DNA of 36,659 nucleotides from VGEM01 sp033764265 (GCA_033764265.1 JANRJB010000145.1:1-36659), one strand, 5' to 3'; positions 22,911-31,222 are shown, counted from the stretch's first letter. The notes: generated by a model from the sequence alone, not told the origin. Numbers and translations are program-made.

Positions 22911-24417
22911 CGTCCTGCGAAGCCATGTCGGTGGCGAACGCGAAGTCGGTTTCGAGCGCGGCGTGGATGCGGTAGAGCGGCTCGCCCGCGCGCACGCGAT
23001 CGCCCACCTTTTTCAGCAGGTCGATGCCCGCGCCCTTGGACACCGGCGCGCCGGCCAGACGGGCGATGCGCGCCACCCGGTAGCAATCGATGGCGCGGAC
23101 CTCGCCGCCGCGCGCGGCCGTCATCTCGCGCACGTAAGGCCCGGGTTGTGGCGCGCGCGTCGCGGCGGCGGTTCCGTTGGTGGCCCCGTTGAACGGCCGC
23201 GCGGCGTTCTGGGCGGCGATGATGCGCTCCATGGCCGCCAGCGCCGCGCCGCTGTCGAGCAGTCGGCGCGCGGTGTCAGCGCCGGCCCCGCCCGCCAGCG
23301 CCGGGTCGAACTCGAGCACGCGGCCGGCCAGCATCAGCGCGCGGGCGCGCAGGTCGGCCGGCGCGGCAGGGTCGCCGCGCAAGACCGCCATCACGTCGCG
23401 CGCCTCCAAGACCGGGCCGATGCCGCGGCCGACCGGCTGGCTGCCGTCGGTCACCACCACGTCGATGGTCAAACCGAGCGAGGCGCCGATGTACTCGAAC
23501 AGCTTGCGCAGGCGGGCGGCCTGGCTGTCGGAGCGGATCTTGGCGAACGGCCCGACCGGCATGTCGATCACCAGGTGCGTCGAGCCGGCGGCCAGCTTCT
23601 TGGACAGGATCGAGGCCACCATCTGCTCGGGCGTGTCGATGCCCAGCGGGCGCTCGACCGTGATCATGATGTCGTCGGCCGGCGACAGGTTGACGCGGCC
23701 GCCCCACACCAGGCAGCCGTTGGTTTCGCGCACGATGCGCTGCATGCCGGCCACGTCGACGTCGACGTTGGCCAGCACCTCCATGGTGTCGGCGGTGCCG
23801 GCCGGCGAGGTGATCGCGCGCGACGAGGTTTTGGGGATCGGCAGGCCGTGCGCGGCCACGATCGGCACCACGATCATCGAGGTGCGGTTGCCGGGAATGC
23901 CGCCGATGCAGTGCTTGTCGACCACCATCGGCAGGTCCCAGGCGAGCCGCGTGCCGACCTCGGCCATCGACCGCGTCAGCGCCAGCACTTCCTCGGTGGT
24001 CATGAACGCCGCGCTCGCCACCAGGAATGCGGCGATCTCCATCTTGGCGTAGCGATGTCCGGCGATATCGCCGACGATCTCGGCGACCTCGGCCGGTTCC
24101 AGCGTGCCGCCGCCGATTTTGCGCCGCACCGCGTCCAGGCTGGCCGGCGGCGGGGCCAGGCGCAGGGTCACCGGCGTGCCCTCGGGCAGGCCGAACTCGG
24201 CGAAGGCGTTGGTCGACAGCGCCAGCGCCGATTCGTCGAGCAGGCCGTCGGCCTCGACGATGTTCAGCGTGCACATGATGCGCCGGCCGCCGCCGTCGAT
24301 CTGCACCCGGTACAGCGAACGGAAGGTTTCCGGCCGGTAGGCGGGGCAGCGCGCGCTCAGGAACGCGACGTTCTCGCCGTAGGTCTCGATCCCGATCCGC
24401 CGCAGCTTCAAGTCCAT
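22891..24417 (-). CDS. Thymidine phosphorylase type 2 / AMP phosphorylase family
   Basis: A 508-residue phosphorylase, longer than the 440-residue classical DeoA. The extra N-terminal domain of about 85 residues, and the core KHCIGGIPGNRTSMIVVP and PKTSSRAITSPAGTADTMEVLA, place it with the archaeal AMP-phosphorylase/type 2 thymidine-phosphorylase subfamily. Archaeal members convert nucleoside monophosphates and phosphate to base plus ribose 1,5-bisphosphate; bacterial members are usually named thymidine phosphorylase without tests. VPVSKGAGIDLLKKVGDRV-like sequence (GAPVSKGAGIDLLKKVGDRV) near the C-terminus is the lipoyl-like domain. The start ATG at 24417 is divergent from pfk by 90 bases. 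It leads an overlapping operon with the Prs homologue and the MBL nuclease. Confidence 0.87.
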   Translation of the reverse strand: MDLKLRRIGIETYGENVAFLSARCPAYRPETFRSLYRVQIDGGGRRIMCTLNIVEADGLLDESALALSTNAFAEFGLPEGTPVTLRLAPPPASLDAVRRKIGGGTLEPAEVAEIVGDIAGHRYAKMEIAAFLVASAAFMTTEEVLALTRSMAEVGTRLAWDLPMVVDKHCIGGIPGNRTSMIVVPIVAAHGLPIPKTSSRAITSPAGTADTMEVLANVDVDVAGMQRIVRETNGCLVWGGRVNLSPADDIMITVERPLGIDTPEQMVASILSKKLAAGSTHLVIDMPVGPFAKIRSDSQAARLRKLFEYIGASLGLTIDVVVTDGSQPVGRGIGPVLEARDVMAVLRGDPAAPADLRARALMLAGRVLEFDPALAGGAGADTARRLLDSGAALAAMERIIAAQNAARPFNGATNGTAAATRAPQPGPYVREMTAARGGEVRAIDCYRVARIARLAGAPVSKGAGIDLLKKVGDRVRAGEPLYRIHAALETDFAFATDMASQDDGFHVA

Positions 24418-24507
24418 GCCGGAAACTTCACCCAGAAGCGCCAGGTTACACGTTGCACCGGCGGCGAATCCGTTTCAACCTGTCGGCAGGTTCGCAACGA
24501 GGGACGC

Positions 24508-25572
24508 GTGTCCAAGAAGACCATTGCCGTTCTGACCAGCGGTGGCGACTGCGCCGGATTGAACGCCGTCATCCGCGGCGTCACCGACCATGCCACCGGT
24601 ACGCACCACTGGTCCGTGATCGGCATCAAGAACGGCCACCTCGGCCTGCTGGAAAAGCCCCGCCAGATCGTGCGGTTGACCGCCGACGCCGTGCGCGGCG
24701 ACGTGCTGCGCGCCGGCGGCACCATGCTGGGCACCACCACCAAGGGCGATCCGTTCGCCTACCCCAATGCCGACGGCACCGTCACCGACCGCTCGGAGGA
24801 AACCGTCGCGGCGCTGAAAAGCATCGGTGTCGACGGCGTGGTGGTGATCGGCGGCGACGGCAGCATGCGGCTGTTCCATCGCCTGTTGAGTCCCGCCGGG
24901 ATTCCCTGGGTGGGCGTGCCGAAAACCATCGACAACGACGTGCCGGGCACCGACTTCGCGGTCGGCTTTTTCACCGCGGTCGACGTGGTCAGCGACGCGC
25001 TCGACCGGCTGTCGTCGACCGCGGCCAGCCACCACCGCATCATGGTGCTGCAGGTGATGGGCCGCCAGTCGGGCTATATCGCGCTGTACGGCGGCATCGC
25101 CGGCGGCGCCGACGTGATCCTGATGCCCGAGATCGACTACGACATGGCCAAGATCGCCGCGCACGTGAAGCGCATCACCAAGCATCGGCCGAGCGCGGTG
25201 CTGGTGGTGGTGGCGGAAGGCGTGCATCGCCCGCCCGGCGACCGGCGCACCGGCGGCGACGTCGGCCAGTCGATCGCCTTTCATCTGCAGAAAGACACCG
25301 GCATCGAGGCGCGCTGCACCGTACTCGGCCACCTTCAGCGCGGCGGCTCGCCGGTGGCGTTCGACCGCCTGATCGGCTCGGCCTTCGGCGTTCACGCGGT
25401 CGACCTGCTGGCCGCCGGCAAGTCGGGCCGGCTGGTCGCCTGGCGCACCGGCGTGGTGTCCGACATTCCGATCGAGGAAGCCGCCAAGGGCCCGCGCAGC
25501 GTGCCGCTCGACAGTGAACCGCTGGCCACCGCCCGCGGCCTCGGCGTTTACATCGGCGAGTTCGCCGGCTGA
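24508..25572 (+). CDS. pfkA: 6-phosphofructokinase, group III type
   Basis: A 354-residue phosphofructokinase that phosphorylates fructose 6-phosphate in glycolysis. Motifs are TSGGDCAGLNA (residues 10-20), GGDGS (115-119) and PKTIDND (138-144, catalytic Asp142), then MGRQSGYIA, VVAEG and LGHLQRGGSP. Gly118 at the position equivalent to E. coli Gly104 favours ATP as donor, whereas Lys139 (E. coli Gly124) is the residue found in PPi enzymes and group III ATP enzymes; ATP is therefore the more likely donor but not certain. The start is GTG at 24508 with GAGGG about 5 bases upstream; the very long upstream open frame is a shadow of the phosphorylase and Prs genes. Confidence 0.92.
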   Translation: MSKKTIAVLTSGGDCAGLNAVIRGVTDHATGTHHWSVIGIKNGHLGLLEKPRQIVRLTADAVRGDVLRAGGTMLGTTTKGDPFAYPNADGTVTDRSEETVAALKSIGVDGVVVIGGDGSMRLFHRLLSPAGIPWVGVPKTIDNDVPGTDFAVGFFTAVDVVSDALDRLSSTAASHHRIMVLQVMGRQSGYIALYGGIAGGADVILMPEIDYDMAKIAAHVKRITKHRPSAVLVVVAEGVHRPPGDRRTGGDVGQSIAFHLQKDTGIEARCTVLGHLQRGGSPVAFDRLIGSAFGVHAVDLLAAGKSGRLVAWRTGVVSDIPIEEAAKGPRSVPLDSEPLATARGLGVYIGEFAG

Positions 25573-25626
25573 CAGGTTCCGTCGTTTCGATTTCAGTTTC
25601 TCCAGCCCCTCAAGGAGGTTTTCCGC

Positions 25627-26634
25627 ATGGCTTACGATCCCACCACCGACCGTCGCACGTTGCTCGGCTCCGGTCTCGGCATGGCGGCCTTCGCCGCTGC
25701 CGCGGCCGGCGCCATCGGCCCGGCCCACGCCATCGACCTGAGCAAGCGCAAGAAGATCGAGGGCGCGAGCCTGAAGGGCCCCTACCTCGACCTCAGCAAG
25801 CCCACCGACAACATGATCGCCTACGCGCGCATCGCCGGCGATATCGACTGCAAGACCACCACGCACGGCTGGTACGACGGCCTGGTGATGGGCACCGCGC
25901 CGGGCGGCCCGGTGCGCAACATCTGCGGCATGAAGGGCATGAGCAGCTATCGCCTGGAAAAGCTGCCCGACGGCGGCTACCGCCGCCTGCTGCGCGAGGT
26001 GGGGTTCTACTACGACCTCGCCACCGGCCAGATCATGGAGGAGATGGTCAACCCCTACACCGACGAGAAGGTCAAGATCGTCCCGATCGCCAACGATCCG
26101 TTCAACATGACGATCAAGGACTACGTGCCGCCGCCGCCCAACTACGGCGGCCTCAACACCGAAAAGCGCGAGCCCAAGCCGTTCCTGCTCGACTGGCGGA
26201 TTCAGCAGCCCGACCGCGTCATCATGCAGCGGCACATCCACCTGTATTACAAGAACGCGCTCGACCCGGCGGTGTGGAAGCGCGAAAGCTCCGGCGCCAT
26301 GGTCCAGGTGTCCGAGCTGTTCTTCCACGTACTCAGCCTCGACGACGTGCAGAACGAGGCGCTGACCCACATTCCGTATCACGGCACCTGGGCGCGCACG
26401 ACGCCGTGGCTGCCGTGGCTCTTGATGGGCCAGGCGCCGGGCAACTGCCTGTACCAGTGCTTCATGGGCGGCATCGGCACGCTGGAGTCGCTGCCCGAGG
26501 ACATCGTCAAGTACACCGAGAAGTTCGATCCCAAATACCTGACGGCGCCGGAAAAATTCGTCGAGCCGTCGCTCAGCTCGATCGAGTGGTATGCGCGCAC
26601 GCAGAAACCCGCGCCCGAAAAGGGCGGGGTGTAG
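25627..26634 (+). CDS. Tat-exported DUF1838-family protein (second copy)
   Basis: A 335-residue periplasmic protein with a twin-arginine signal (DRRTLLGSGLG near residues 8-18, cleavage near GPAHA). The mature region is of the DUF1838 type, with FYYDLATGQIMEEMVNPYTD alignable to the copy at 19314-20144 (YFTDLATGAVSETWRNPYTG). It is about 60 residues longer than that copy. A textbook AAGGAGGT sits 8 bases before the ATG, stronger than the neighbours, suggesting good expression. It follows pfk by 54 bases and may be co-transcribed. No function is known for DUF1838; a repeat cluster begins 6 bases after its stop codon. Confidence 0.85.
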   Translation: MAYDPTTDRRTLLGSGLGMAAFAAAAAGAIGPAHAIDLSKRKKIEGASLKGPYLDLSKPTDNMIAYARIAGDIDCKTTTHGWYDGLVMGTAPGGPVRNICGMKGMSSYRLEKLPDGGYRRLLREVGFYYDLATGQIMEEMVNPYTDEKVKIVPIANDPFNMTIKDYVPPPPNYGGLNTEKREPKPFLLDWRIQQPDRVIMQRHIHLYYKNALDPAVWKRESSGAMVQVSELFFHVLSLDDVQNEALTHIPYHGTWARTTPWLPWLLMGQAPGNCLYQCFMGGIGTLESLPEDIVKYTEKFDPKYLTAPEKFVEPSLSSIEWYARTQKPAPEKGGV

Positions 26635-26640
26635 CGGCCG

Positions 26641-26686
26641 TTTTTCCCTCTTCTTGAGGAGCGGCCAGGGTGAGGTGAGTTTGCGG
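26641..26686 (+). repeat. Intergenic repeat, copy 1
   Basis: A 46-base unit starting TTTTTCCCTCTTCTTGAGGA and ending GTTTGCGG. It matches copy 3 (26777-26822) at 42 of 46 positions in direct orientation. The core CAGGGTGAGG is shared with an inverted copy in between. Confidence 0.88.
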
Positions 26687-26720
26687 TGTTGCACTCGACG
26701 CGAACGAAGCGAACCAACCG

Positions 26721-26754
26721 ACCCTCACCCTGGCCCTCTCCCAAGGGAGAGGGA
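26721..26754 (-). repeat. Intergenic repeat, inverted copy 2
   Basis: The core appears in inverted orientation as CCCTCACCCTGGCCCTCTCC, followed by a small hairpin of its own (CCCTCTCCC-aa-GGGAGAGGG). Copies 1 and 3 lie on either side, so the transcribed RNA could form alternative large hairpins. Confidence 0.82.
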
Positions 26755-26776
26755 GCCGCCTGAGTGAGTTGAATGG

Positions 26777-26822
26777 TTTTTCCCTCTCCTTGAGGAGAGG
26801 GCAGGGTGAGGTGGGTTTGCGG
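26777..26822 (+). repeat. Intergenic repeat, copy 3
   Basis: The same 46-base unit as copy 1 with four substitutions. It contains CCCTCTCCTTGAGGAGAGGG, a near-perfect short hairpin. It ends 19 bases before crcB, so it may affect its leader. This type of CCCTCACCCTG-rich intergenic repeat is widespread in high-GC Proteobacteria. Confidence 0.88.
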
Positions 26823-26841
26823 AGCGTGAGGGCCTGCCGAC

Positions 26842-27228
26842 GTGAGAACCTATCTGATCATCGCGCTCGGCAGCGCGCTCGGCGGCGCGGCGCGCCACGC
26901 CGTCGGGCAGTGGGCGCTGATCTGGCTGGGGGCGGGCTTTCCGTGGGGCACGCTGATCGTCAACGCCACGGGCTCGCTGGCCATCGGCGCCATCGCCGCG
27001 CTGGCCGCGGGCGACAGCGGCCCGGCCATGGGCGAAACCACGCGGCTGTTCCTGGCGGTCGGCGTGTGCGGCGGCTTCACCACCTTCTCGGCCTTCAGCC
27101 TGCAGACCCTCAACCTGATCGAGGCCGGCGCGCTCGCCGCCGCGGCGGCCAACATCGTGGGCTCGGTCGCGCTGTGCCTGGTGGCGGTGTGGGCGGGGTA
27201 TCAGTTGGTCCAGGCGCTGTCGGGCTGA
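26842..27228 (+). CDS. crcB: Fluoride ion channel CrcB/Fluc
   Basis: A 128-residue, four-helix inner-membrane protein of the Fluc/CrcB family that exports fluoride as a dimer with antiparallel subunits. The conserved pore and sodium-site region GGFTTFSAFSLQ is intact (residues about 73-84), and the N-terminal GGAARHAVGQW with the conserved Arg and GTLIVNATGSLAIG (Asn in the pore) fit the family. The start is GTG at 26842 (MRTYLIIALGSALGG), giving the usual length. I looked for a fluoride riboswitch upstream, but the leader is occupied by repeat sequence and none was recognised. It is convergent with the MBL hydrolase gene, 28 bases apart. Confidence 0.95.
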   Translation: MRTYLIIALGSALGGAARHAVGQWALIWLGAGFPWGTLIVNATGSLAIGAIAALAAGDSGPAMGETTRLFLAVGVCGGFTTFSAFSLQTLNLIEAGALAAAAANIVGSVALCLVAVWAGYQLVQALSG

Positions 27229-27256
27229 CGGGCGCGGCGCGATCGGTTAAGCCGCG

Positions 27257-28147
27257 TCAGGTCAAGACCTGGAAGCGGCGCGCGCCGGCGCGGCTGGCGA
27301 TGCGCCCGGCGGTCGGGCCGCCGAAGTGGGCGGCGAAAATCGTCACGTCCTGGTCGGCGTGGGCGTCGATGAAGCGCGTGCGCTGGGCGACCGCCGCCTG
27401 CTTGTCGGTGCAGAAGGTGGTGATCCAGTCGGGCCGCGCGATCTGCACCGGGTTGTGAATCAGGTCGCCGGTCATCACCGCGCGCCGCCCGGCCGAGGCC
27501 AATTCGACGCAGTAGTGGCCGGGCGAATGGCCGGGCGTCGGGCGCACGTGCACGCCGGGCAGGAATTCGTGATCGGTGGCGACCAGGTCGACCTGCTTGG
27601 CGTACAGCACCGGCAGCACGCTCTCGGCATAGGACGGCGAGGTGTAGGGGTCGTCGCCGACGCGCGCCTGGACCGCAGCCAGCTCGTCCTTGTGCACGAT
27701 GTAGCGCGCGTTGGGAAACGTCGGCACCCAGCGGCCGTTCTCCAGGCGCGTGTTCCAGCCGACATGGTCGCCGTGCAGGTGGGTGCACATCACGTGCGTC
27801 ACCTGTTCCGGCACGACGCCGGCGGCGGCCAGGTTGGCAAGCCACGGCCCGGTGCGCTGGTGCCAGCTCGGCAGCATCGGGATGTTCTTGTGCTCGCCGA
27901 TGCAGGTGTCGACCACGATCACCTTGCCGGCCGCCTTCACCACGTAGGAATGGAAGCTGAGGATGATGGCGCGCTGGGCGGGGTCGTAGAAGTACGGCGT
28001 GAGCCAGTCGAGGTGGCGGTCGAATTCGGCCAGGTCGGCTTCGGGGTAGGCGCGCGCGGCGTCGAACGGCTCGATCATGTCGACGACCTTGCTGACCGTC
28101 ATCTCGCCGATGCGCCAAGATTGAACCGATGTGGACTGGATCGCCAT
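27257..28147 (-). CDS. MBL-fold hydrolase (quorum-quenching lactonase-like family)
   Basis: A 296-residue metallo-beta-lactamase-fold hydrolase. The zinc motif is CTHLHGDHVGW (H123, H125, D127, H128), with TPGHSPGHY and the later metal Asp in VMTGDLIHNP, and a C-terminal His in FAAHFGGPT. It has no signal peptide (starting MAIQSTSVQSWRIGEMTVSK) and is probably cytoplasmic. Proteins of this architecture include lactonases, phosphotriesterase-like and arylsulfatase-like enzymes, so the substrate is not predictable. It lies 14 bases after the second solute-binding protein gene and is likely in the same operon, which hints that it acts on an imported compound. Confidence 0.88.
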   Translation of the reverse strand: MAIQSTSVQSWRIGEMTVSKVVDMIEPFDAARAYPEADLAEFDRHLDWLTPYFYDPAQRAIILSFHSYVVKAAGKVIVVDTCIGEHKNIPMLPSWHQRTGPWLANLAAAGVVPEQVTHVMCTHLHGDHVGWNTRLENGRWVPTFPNARYIVHKDELAAVQARVGDDPYTSPSYAESVLPVLYAKQVDLVATDHEFLPGVHVRPTPGHSPGHYCVELASAGRRAVMTGDLIHNPVQIARPDWITTFCTDKQAAVAQRTRFIDAHADQDVTIFAAHFGGPTAGRIASRAGARRFQVLT

Positions 28148-28161
28148 GAACGGCCCCCGTG

Positions 28162-29670
28162 TCAGTCCGCCACGGCGATGGCGTGAAACTGGATGAAGTC
28201 GCCGTGCGTCTCCCAGTGGGTCACGCGCGGCCCGAGGCCGTCAAGGCCGAGGATCGGAAACAGGGTCAGGCTCTCGGCCACGTCGCGATGGTACTTCAGC
28301 ACCTGCTTCGTCAGCGCGGTGCGCTCGGCCAGGGTCGGCGCGGCGGCGGCGGCCTCGATCACCGGCTGGATGACGGGGTCGCAGAAGCGCGGCGCCGACC
28401 AGCCGCAGCCGTGGGTGCCCATGGCGCCGTGAAACGAGCGCAGCGCGTCGTGGCCGTAGAGATTGTAATCCGACGGCAGCGCTTCGCCCGGCGCGCCGCC
28501 CTGCACGAAATACTTGCTGAACTGCGCGAACGGCACCGGGTTGATGATCATGCGCACGCCAATCCGCGCCAGGTCGGCGGCCACCTGCTGCATGATGCTG
28601 GTATCGCCCGAGGTCGAGCCCACCGGCATTTCCAGTGTGAACGAAAAGCCATCGGGGTAGCCGGCCTCGCGCAGCAGGGCGCGGGCTTTGGCGGGGTCGT
28701 AGGGGTAAGGTTCGAGCGTGTCGTCGTAGCCGATTGTGCCGGGCAGCGCGCCTTGGCTGGCCGGTTCCACCAGCCCGCCCTGCAGCGTCGCGGCGATGGC
28801 GGCGCGGTTGACGCCGTAGTTGACGGCCTGGCGCACGCGCGCGTCGGCGAACGGCGTGCCGGGGCGCAGCGTGTCGAACACCACCGACAGAATGCGCAAC
28901 GGTTTGCGCTGGGCCGTCCGCAGCCCCGCGGCGGCGAGCGGCTCGATCTGTTCGGGGTCGACCGCGATCGCCACGTCGATCTGGCCCGAAATCAACCCCT
29001 GTACGCGGCTGGTGGGTTCGGGCAGCACGATCATCTCCAGCGCGCTGGCCTGGGGCGCGCGCCACGAGGTCCGGTTGGCCTTGGCGACGATGCGGTCCGA
29101 CGACCAGCGTTCCGCCACAAAAGGCCCGCTGCCCAGCGTGCGCGTGGCAAGCGACGACGCGCCGTCGGCGACCAGCGCCTCGGGCGCGGCGAACGGCACG
29201 ATGTACAGGTAGTGCGGCAGCACCGCGTTGGGCTGCGGCGTGGTGACGACCAGCGTCAGTTCGTCCTCGGCGATGACGTCCTGCAAGGCGCGCGGTTCGC
29301 GCGCGCCCATCCGCCCGTCGCCGCCGGGCCCGCGCAGGTAGTCGAGCACCCGCTTCGCGCCGGCGGCGGTGAAGCGTTCACCGTTGGAGAACACCACGCC
29401 CGGGCGCAGCTTGAACTCCCAGGTCAGGGCGTCGCGCTGGCGCCAGCTTAACGCCAGTTGCGGGCGCAGCACCCCGTCATTGTCGAATTGCGCCAGCCGG
29501 TCGTAGAACGCCGGCACGACGAAGTTGGCGGTGGTGCCGATCACGCCGTAGGGGTTGCCCAGGCTGGGCGGCATGGCGGTGAGCCCGATGCGCAATGTTG
29601 TCTCGGCCTGCGCCGCGCCCGCCGCCAGTGCGGCGCACAACACAACCATCGTGGCGCGCGTGGCGATCAC
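28162..29670 (-). CDS. ABC transporter solute-binding protein, family 5 (second of tandem pair)
   Basis: A 502-residue periplasmic protein with a Sec signal peptide (MIATRATMVVLCAALAAGAA, cleavage near AQAET). The mature part is SBP_bac_5, as in dipeptide-, nickel- and oligosaccharide-binding proteins: PQLALSWRQRDALTWEFKLR, GVVFSNGERFTAAGAKRVLD, VRQAVNYGVNRAAI and YPYDPAKARALLREAGYPDG are typical. It is a clear paralogue of the next gene upstream, sharing for example ITAMPP-type starts, GNPY and TTANFV. The two are 7 bases apart. No permease or ATPase gene is adjacent, so the transporter is encoded elsewhere or the pair serves another role. Confidence 0.92.
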   Translation of the reverse strand: MIATRATMVVLCAALAAGAAQAETTLRIGLTAMPPSLGNPYGVIGTTANFVVPAFYDRLAQFDNDGVLRPQLALSWRQRDALTWEFKLRPGVVFSNGERFTAAGAKRVLDYLRGPGGDGRMGAREPRALQDVIAEDELTLVVTTPQPNAVLPHYLYIVPFAAPEALVADGASSLATRTLGSGPFVAERWSSDRIVAKANRTSWRAPQASALEMIVLPEPTSRVQGLISGQIDVAIAVDPEQIEPLAAAGLRTAQRKPLRILSVVFDTLRPGTPFADARVRQAVNYGVNRAAIAATLQGGLVEPASQGALPGTIGYDDTLEPYPYDPAKARALLREAGYPDGFSFTLEMPVGSTSGDTSIMQQVAADLARIGVRMIINPVPFAQFSKYFVQGGAPGEALPSDYNLYGHDALRSFHGAMGTHGCGWSAPRFCDPVIQPVIEAAAAAPTLAERTALTKQVLKYHRDVAESLTLFPILGLDGLGPRVTHWETHGDFIQFHAIAVAD

Positions 29671-29677
29671 CGGCGAT

Positions 29678-31186
29678 TCACCGTTCCGCCAGTTCCAGCT
29701 CGCTGAACTGGATCTGATCGTTCCAGGTCGCCCAGGTCTTGACCCGCGGCCCGACGCCGTCGAGGCCCAAGACCGGGAACAGGATCAGGCTGGTGGCCTG
29801 GTCATGATAATGGCGCACGATCTCACGCGTCATGGCGACGCGCCGGGCCAGGTCGGGCTCGCGTTCGGCGGCGTCGATGGTGGGCTGGATCTTCGGGTCG
29901 CAGTACCACGGCGCGGAGCCGTTGCAGCCGTGGCCGCCGCGGGCATAGGGCGACAGCGCGTCGAAGGCGTTGTTGTTGAAGTCCTGCAGCGTCGCCTGGC
30001 CGCGCCAGCCGCCGGCGCTGGTGTAGCGCACGAATTGCGGATAGGTGACCGGGCGCAGCTCCATCCTGATCCCGACCGCGGCTAGGTCGGCGGCGATCTG
30101 CTGCATGATGGTGGCGTCGCCCGGCAGCGTGCCCGACGGGAACTCGTAGACGAACGAAAGTCCGCTCGGATAACCCGCCTCGGCCAACAGCGCGCGCGCC
30201 GCGTCCGGATCATACGGGTAGGGCTTCAGATCGGGGTCGTAGCCGGTGGCGTTGTCGATGGCGCCCTGGCTGGCGGCGGCCACGCGCCCACCCATCAGCG
30301 TGGCGACGATGCGCTCGCGGTTGACGGCCATGTTGGCGGCCCGGCGCACGCGCGCGTCCCAGAACGGGTTTTGCTTGGAGACCGTATCGAAGGCGATGGT
30401 CAGGATGCGGATCGGGTTGCGCTGGTGCACCGCGCCGCCGGCGGCCTCGATGGCGGCGGCCTGCTCCGGGTCGACGGCGATGGCCGCGTCGATCTGCCCG
30501 CTGATCAAGGCTTGCGTGCGCGCGGTGCCGTCGGGCAGGGCGCGGAACTGCAGGCGGTCGAACTTGGCCGGCCGCCAGGTCGTCGGGTTGGCCTCAAGCT
30601 CGATCTCGTTGACCGCCCAGCGCTTGACCGTGAACGGACCCGACCCGACCGGCGCGGTGGCCAAGCCCTCCCAGCCGACCTCTTGGAAGTAGCGCCCCGG
30701 CGCCACGTAAATCATGTAAAGGCGCTGCGGCAGGATGGCGTTAGGCTCGGTCAGCGTGATGGTCAGTGTGCGCCGGTCGGTGGCTTCGATGCGCGCGAAC
30801 TTCTCGGCCTCGGCGCGCACGATGGTCAGTCCGGCGGCGGCGGACTCCGGCGCGCGCAGCGCGTCGAACATGATCTTGACGCCCTCGGCGTCGAGCGGCT
30901 CGCCGTTCGAGAAGGTCACGCCGTCGCGCAGCGTGAACACCCAGGTCAGCGGGTCCGGGTTGTCCCAGCGCTCGGCCAGCCGCGGCACGACACGGCCCTG
31001 GTTGTCGATGCCCGCCAGCACGTCGTAGACCGACGGCAGCACGAAGTTGGCGGTGGTCGCGACCTGGCGATACGGATTGCCCATGCCCGGCGGCATGGCG
31101 GTGATGCCGACGCGGAAGGTTCCGTCGGCCGCCGCGGCGGCGCCGGCCCACAGCGCAACCAGAAGCGGAATCGCGGATCGGGACAT
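29678..31186 (-). CDS. ABC transporter solute-binding protein, family 5 (first of tandem pair)
   Basis: A 502-residue periplasmic protein with a Sec signal peptide (MSRSAIPLLVALWAGAAAAA, cleavage near AADG). SBP_bac_5 motifs are present: RLAERWDNPDPLTWVFTLR, GVTFSNGEPLDAEGVKIMFD, VRRAANMAVNRERI and YPYDPDAARALLAEAGYPSG. The same length and block order as the downstream paralogue show tandem duplication followed by divergence. C-terminal CNGSAPWYCDP and the paralogue's CGWSAPRFCDP keep a pair of cysteines in the same places. The ligand is unknown. It follows the ferritin-like gene by 36 bases on the same strand and may share a transcript. Confidence 0.92.
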   Translation of the reverse strand: MSRSAIPLLVALWAGAAAAADGTFRVGITAMPPGMGNPYRQVATTANFVLPSVYDVLAGIDNQGRVVPRLAERWDNPDPLTWVFTLRDGVTFSNGEPLDAEGVKIMFDALRAPESAAAGLTIVRAEAEKFARIEATDRRTLTITLTEPNAILPQRLYMIYVAPGRYFQEVGWEGLATAPVGSGPFTVKRWAVNEIELEANPTTWRPAKFDRLQFRALPDGTARTQALISGQIDAAIAVDPEQAAAIEAAGGAVHQRNPIRILTIAFDTVSKQNPFWDARVRRAANMAVNRERIVATLMGGRVAAASQGAIDNATGYDPDLKPYPYDPDAARALLAEAGYPSGLSFVYEFPSGTLPGDATIMQQIAADLAAVGIRMELRPVTYPQFVRYTSAGGWRGQATLQDFNNNAFDALSPYARGGHGCNGSAPWYCDPKIQPTIDAAEREPDLARRVAMTREIVRHYHDQATSLILFPVLGLDGVGPRVKTWATWNDQIQFSELELAER

Positions 31187-31222
31187 GGCGGCGTCGCGGG
31201 GCGGGAGAAAGCCGAACGGAGG

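Noticed and set aside
22813..24507. A long upstream extension of phosphofructokinase
   Set aside because: It is antisense to the phosphorylase gene, and its His/Gly/Arg-rich sequence is not PFK-like. The GTG at 24508 has a proper ribosome-binding site.
26635..26841. Fluoride riboswitch before crcB
   Set aside because: The leader is made of intergenic repeats; I could not find the conserved riboswitch core.
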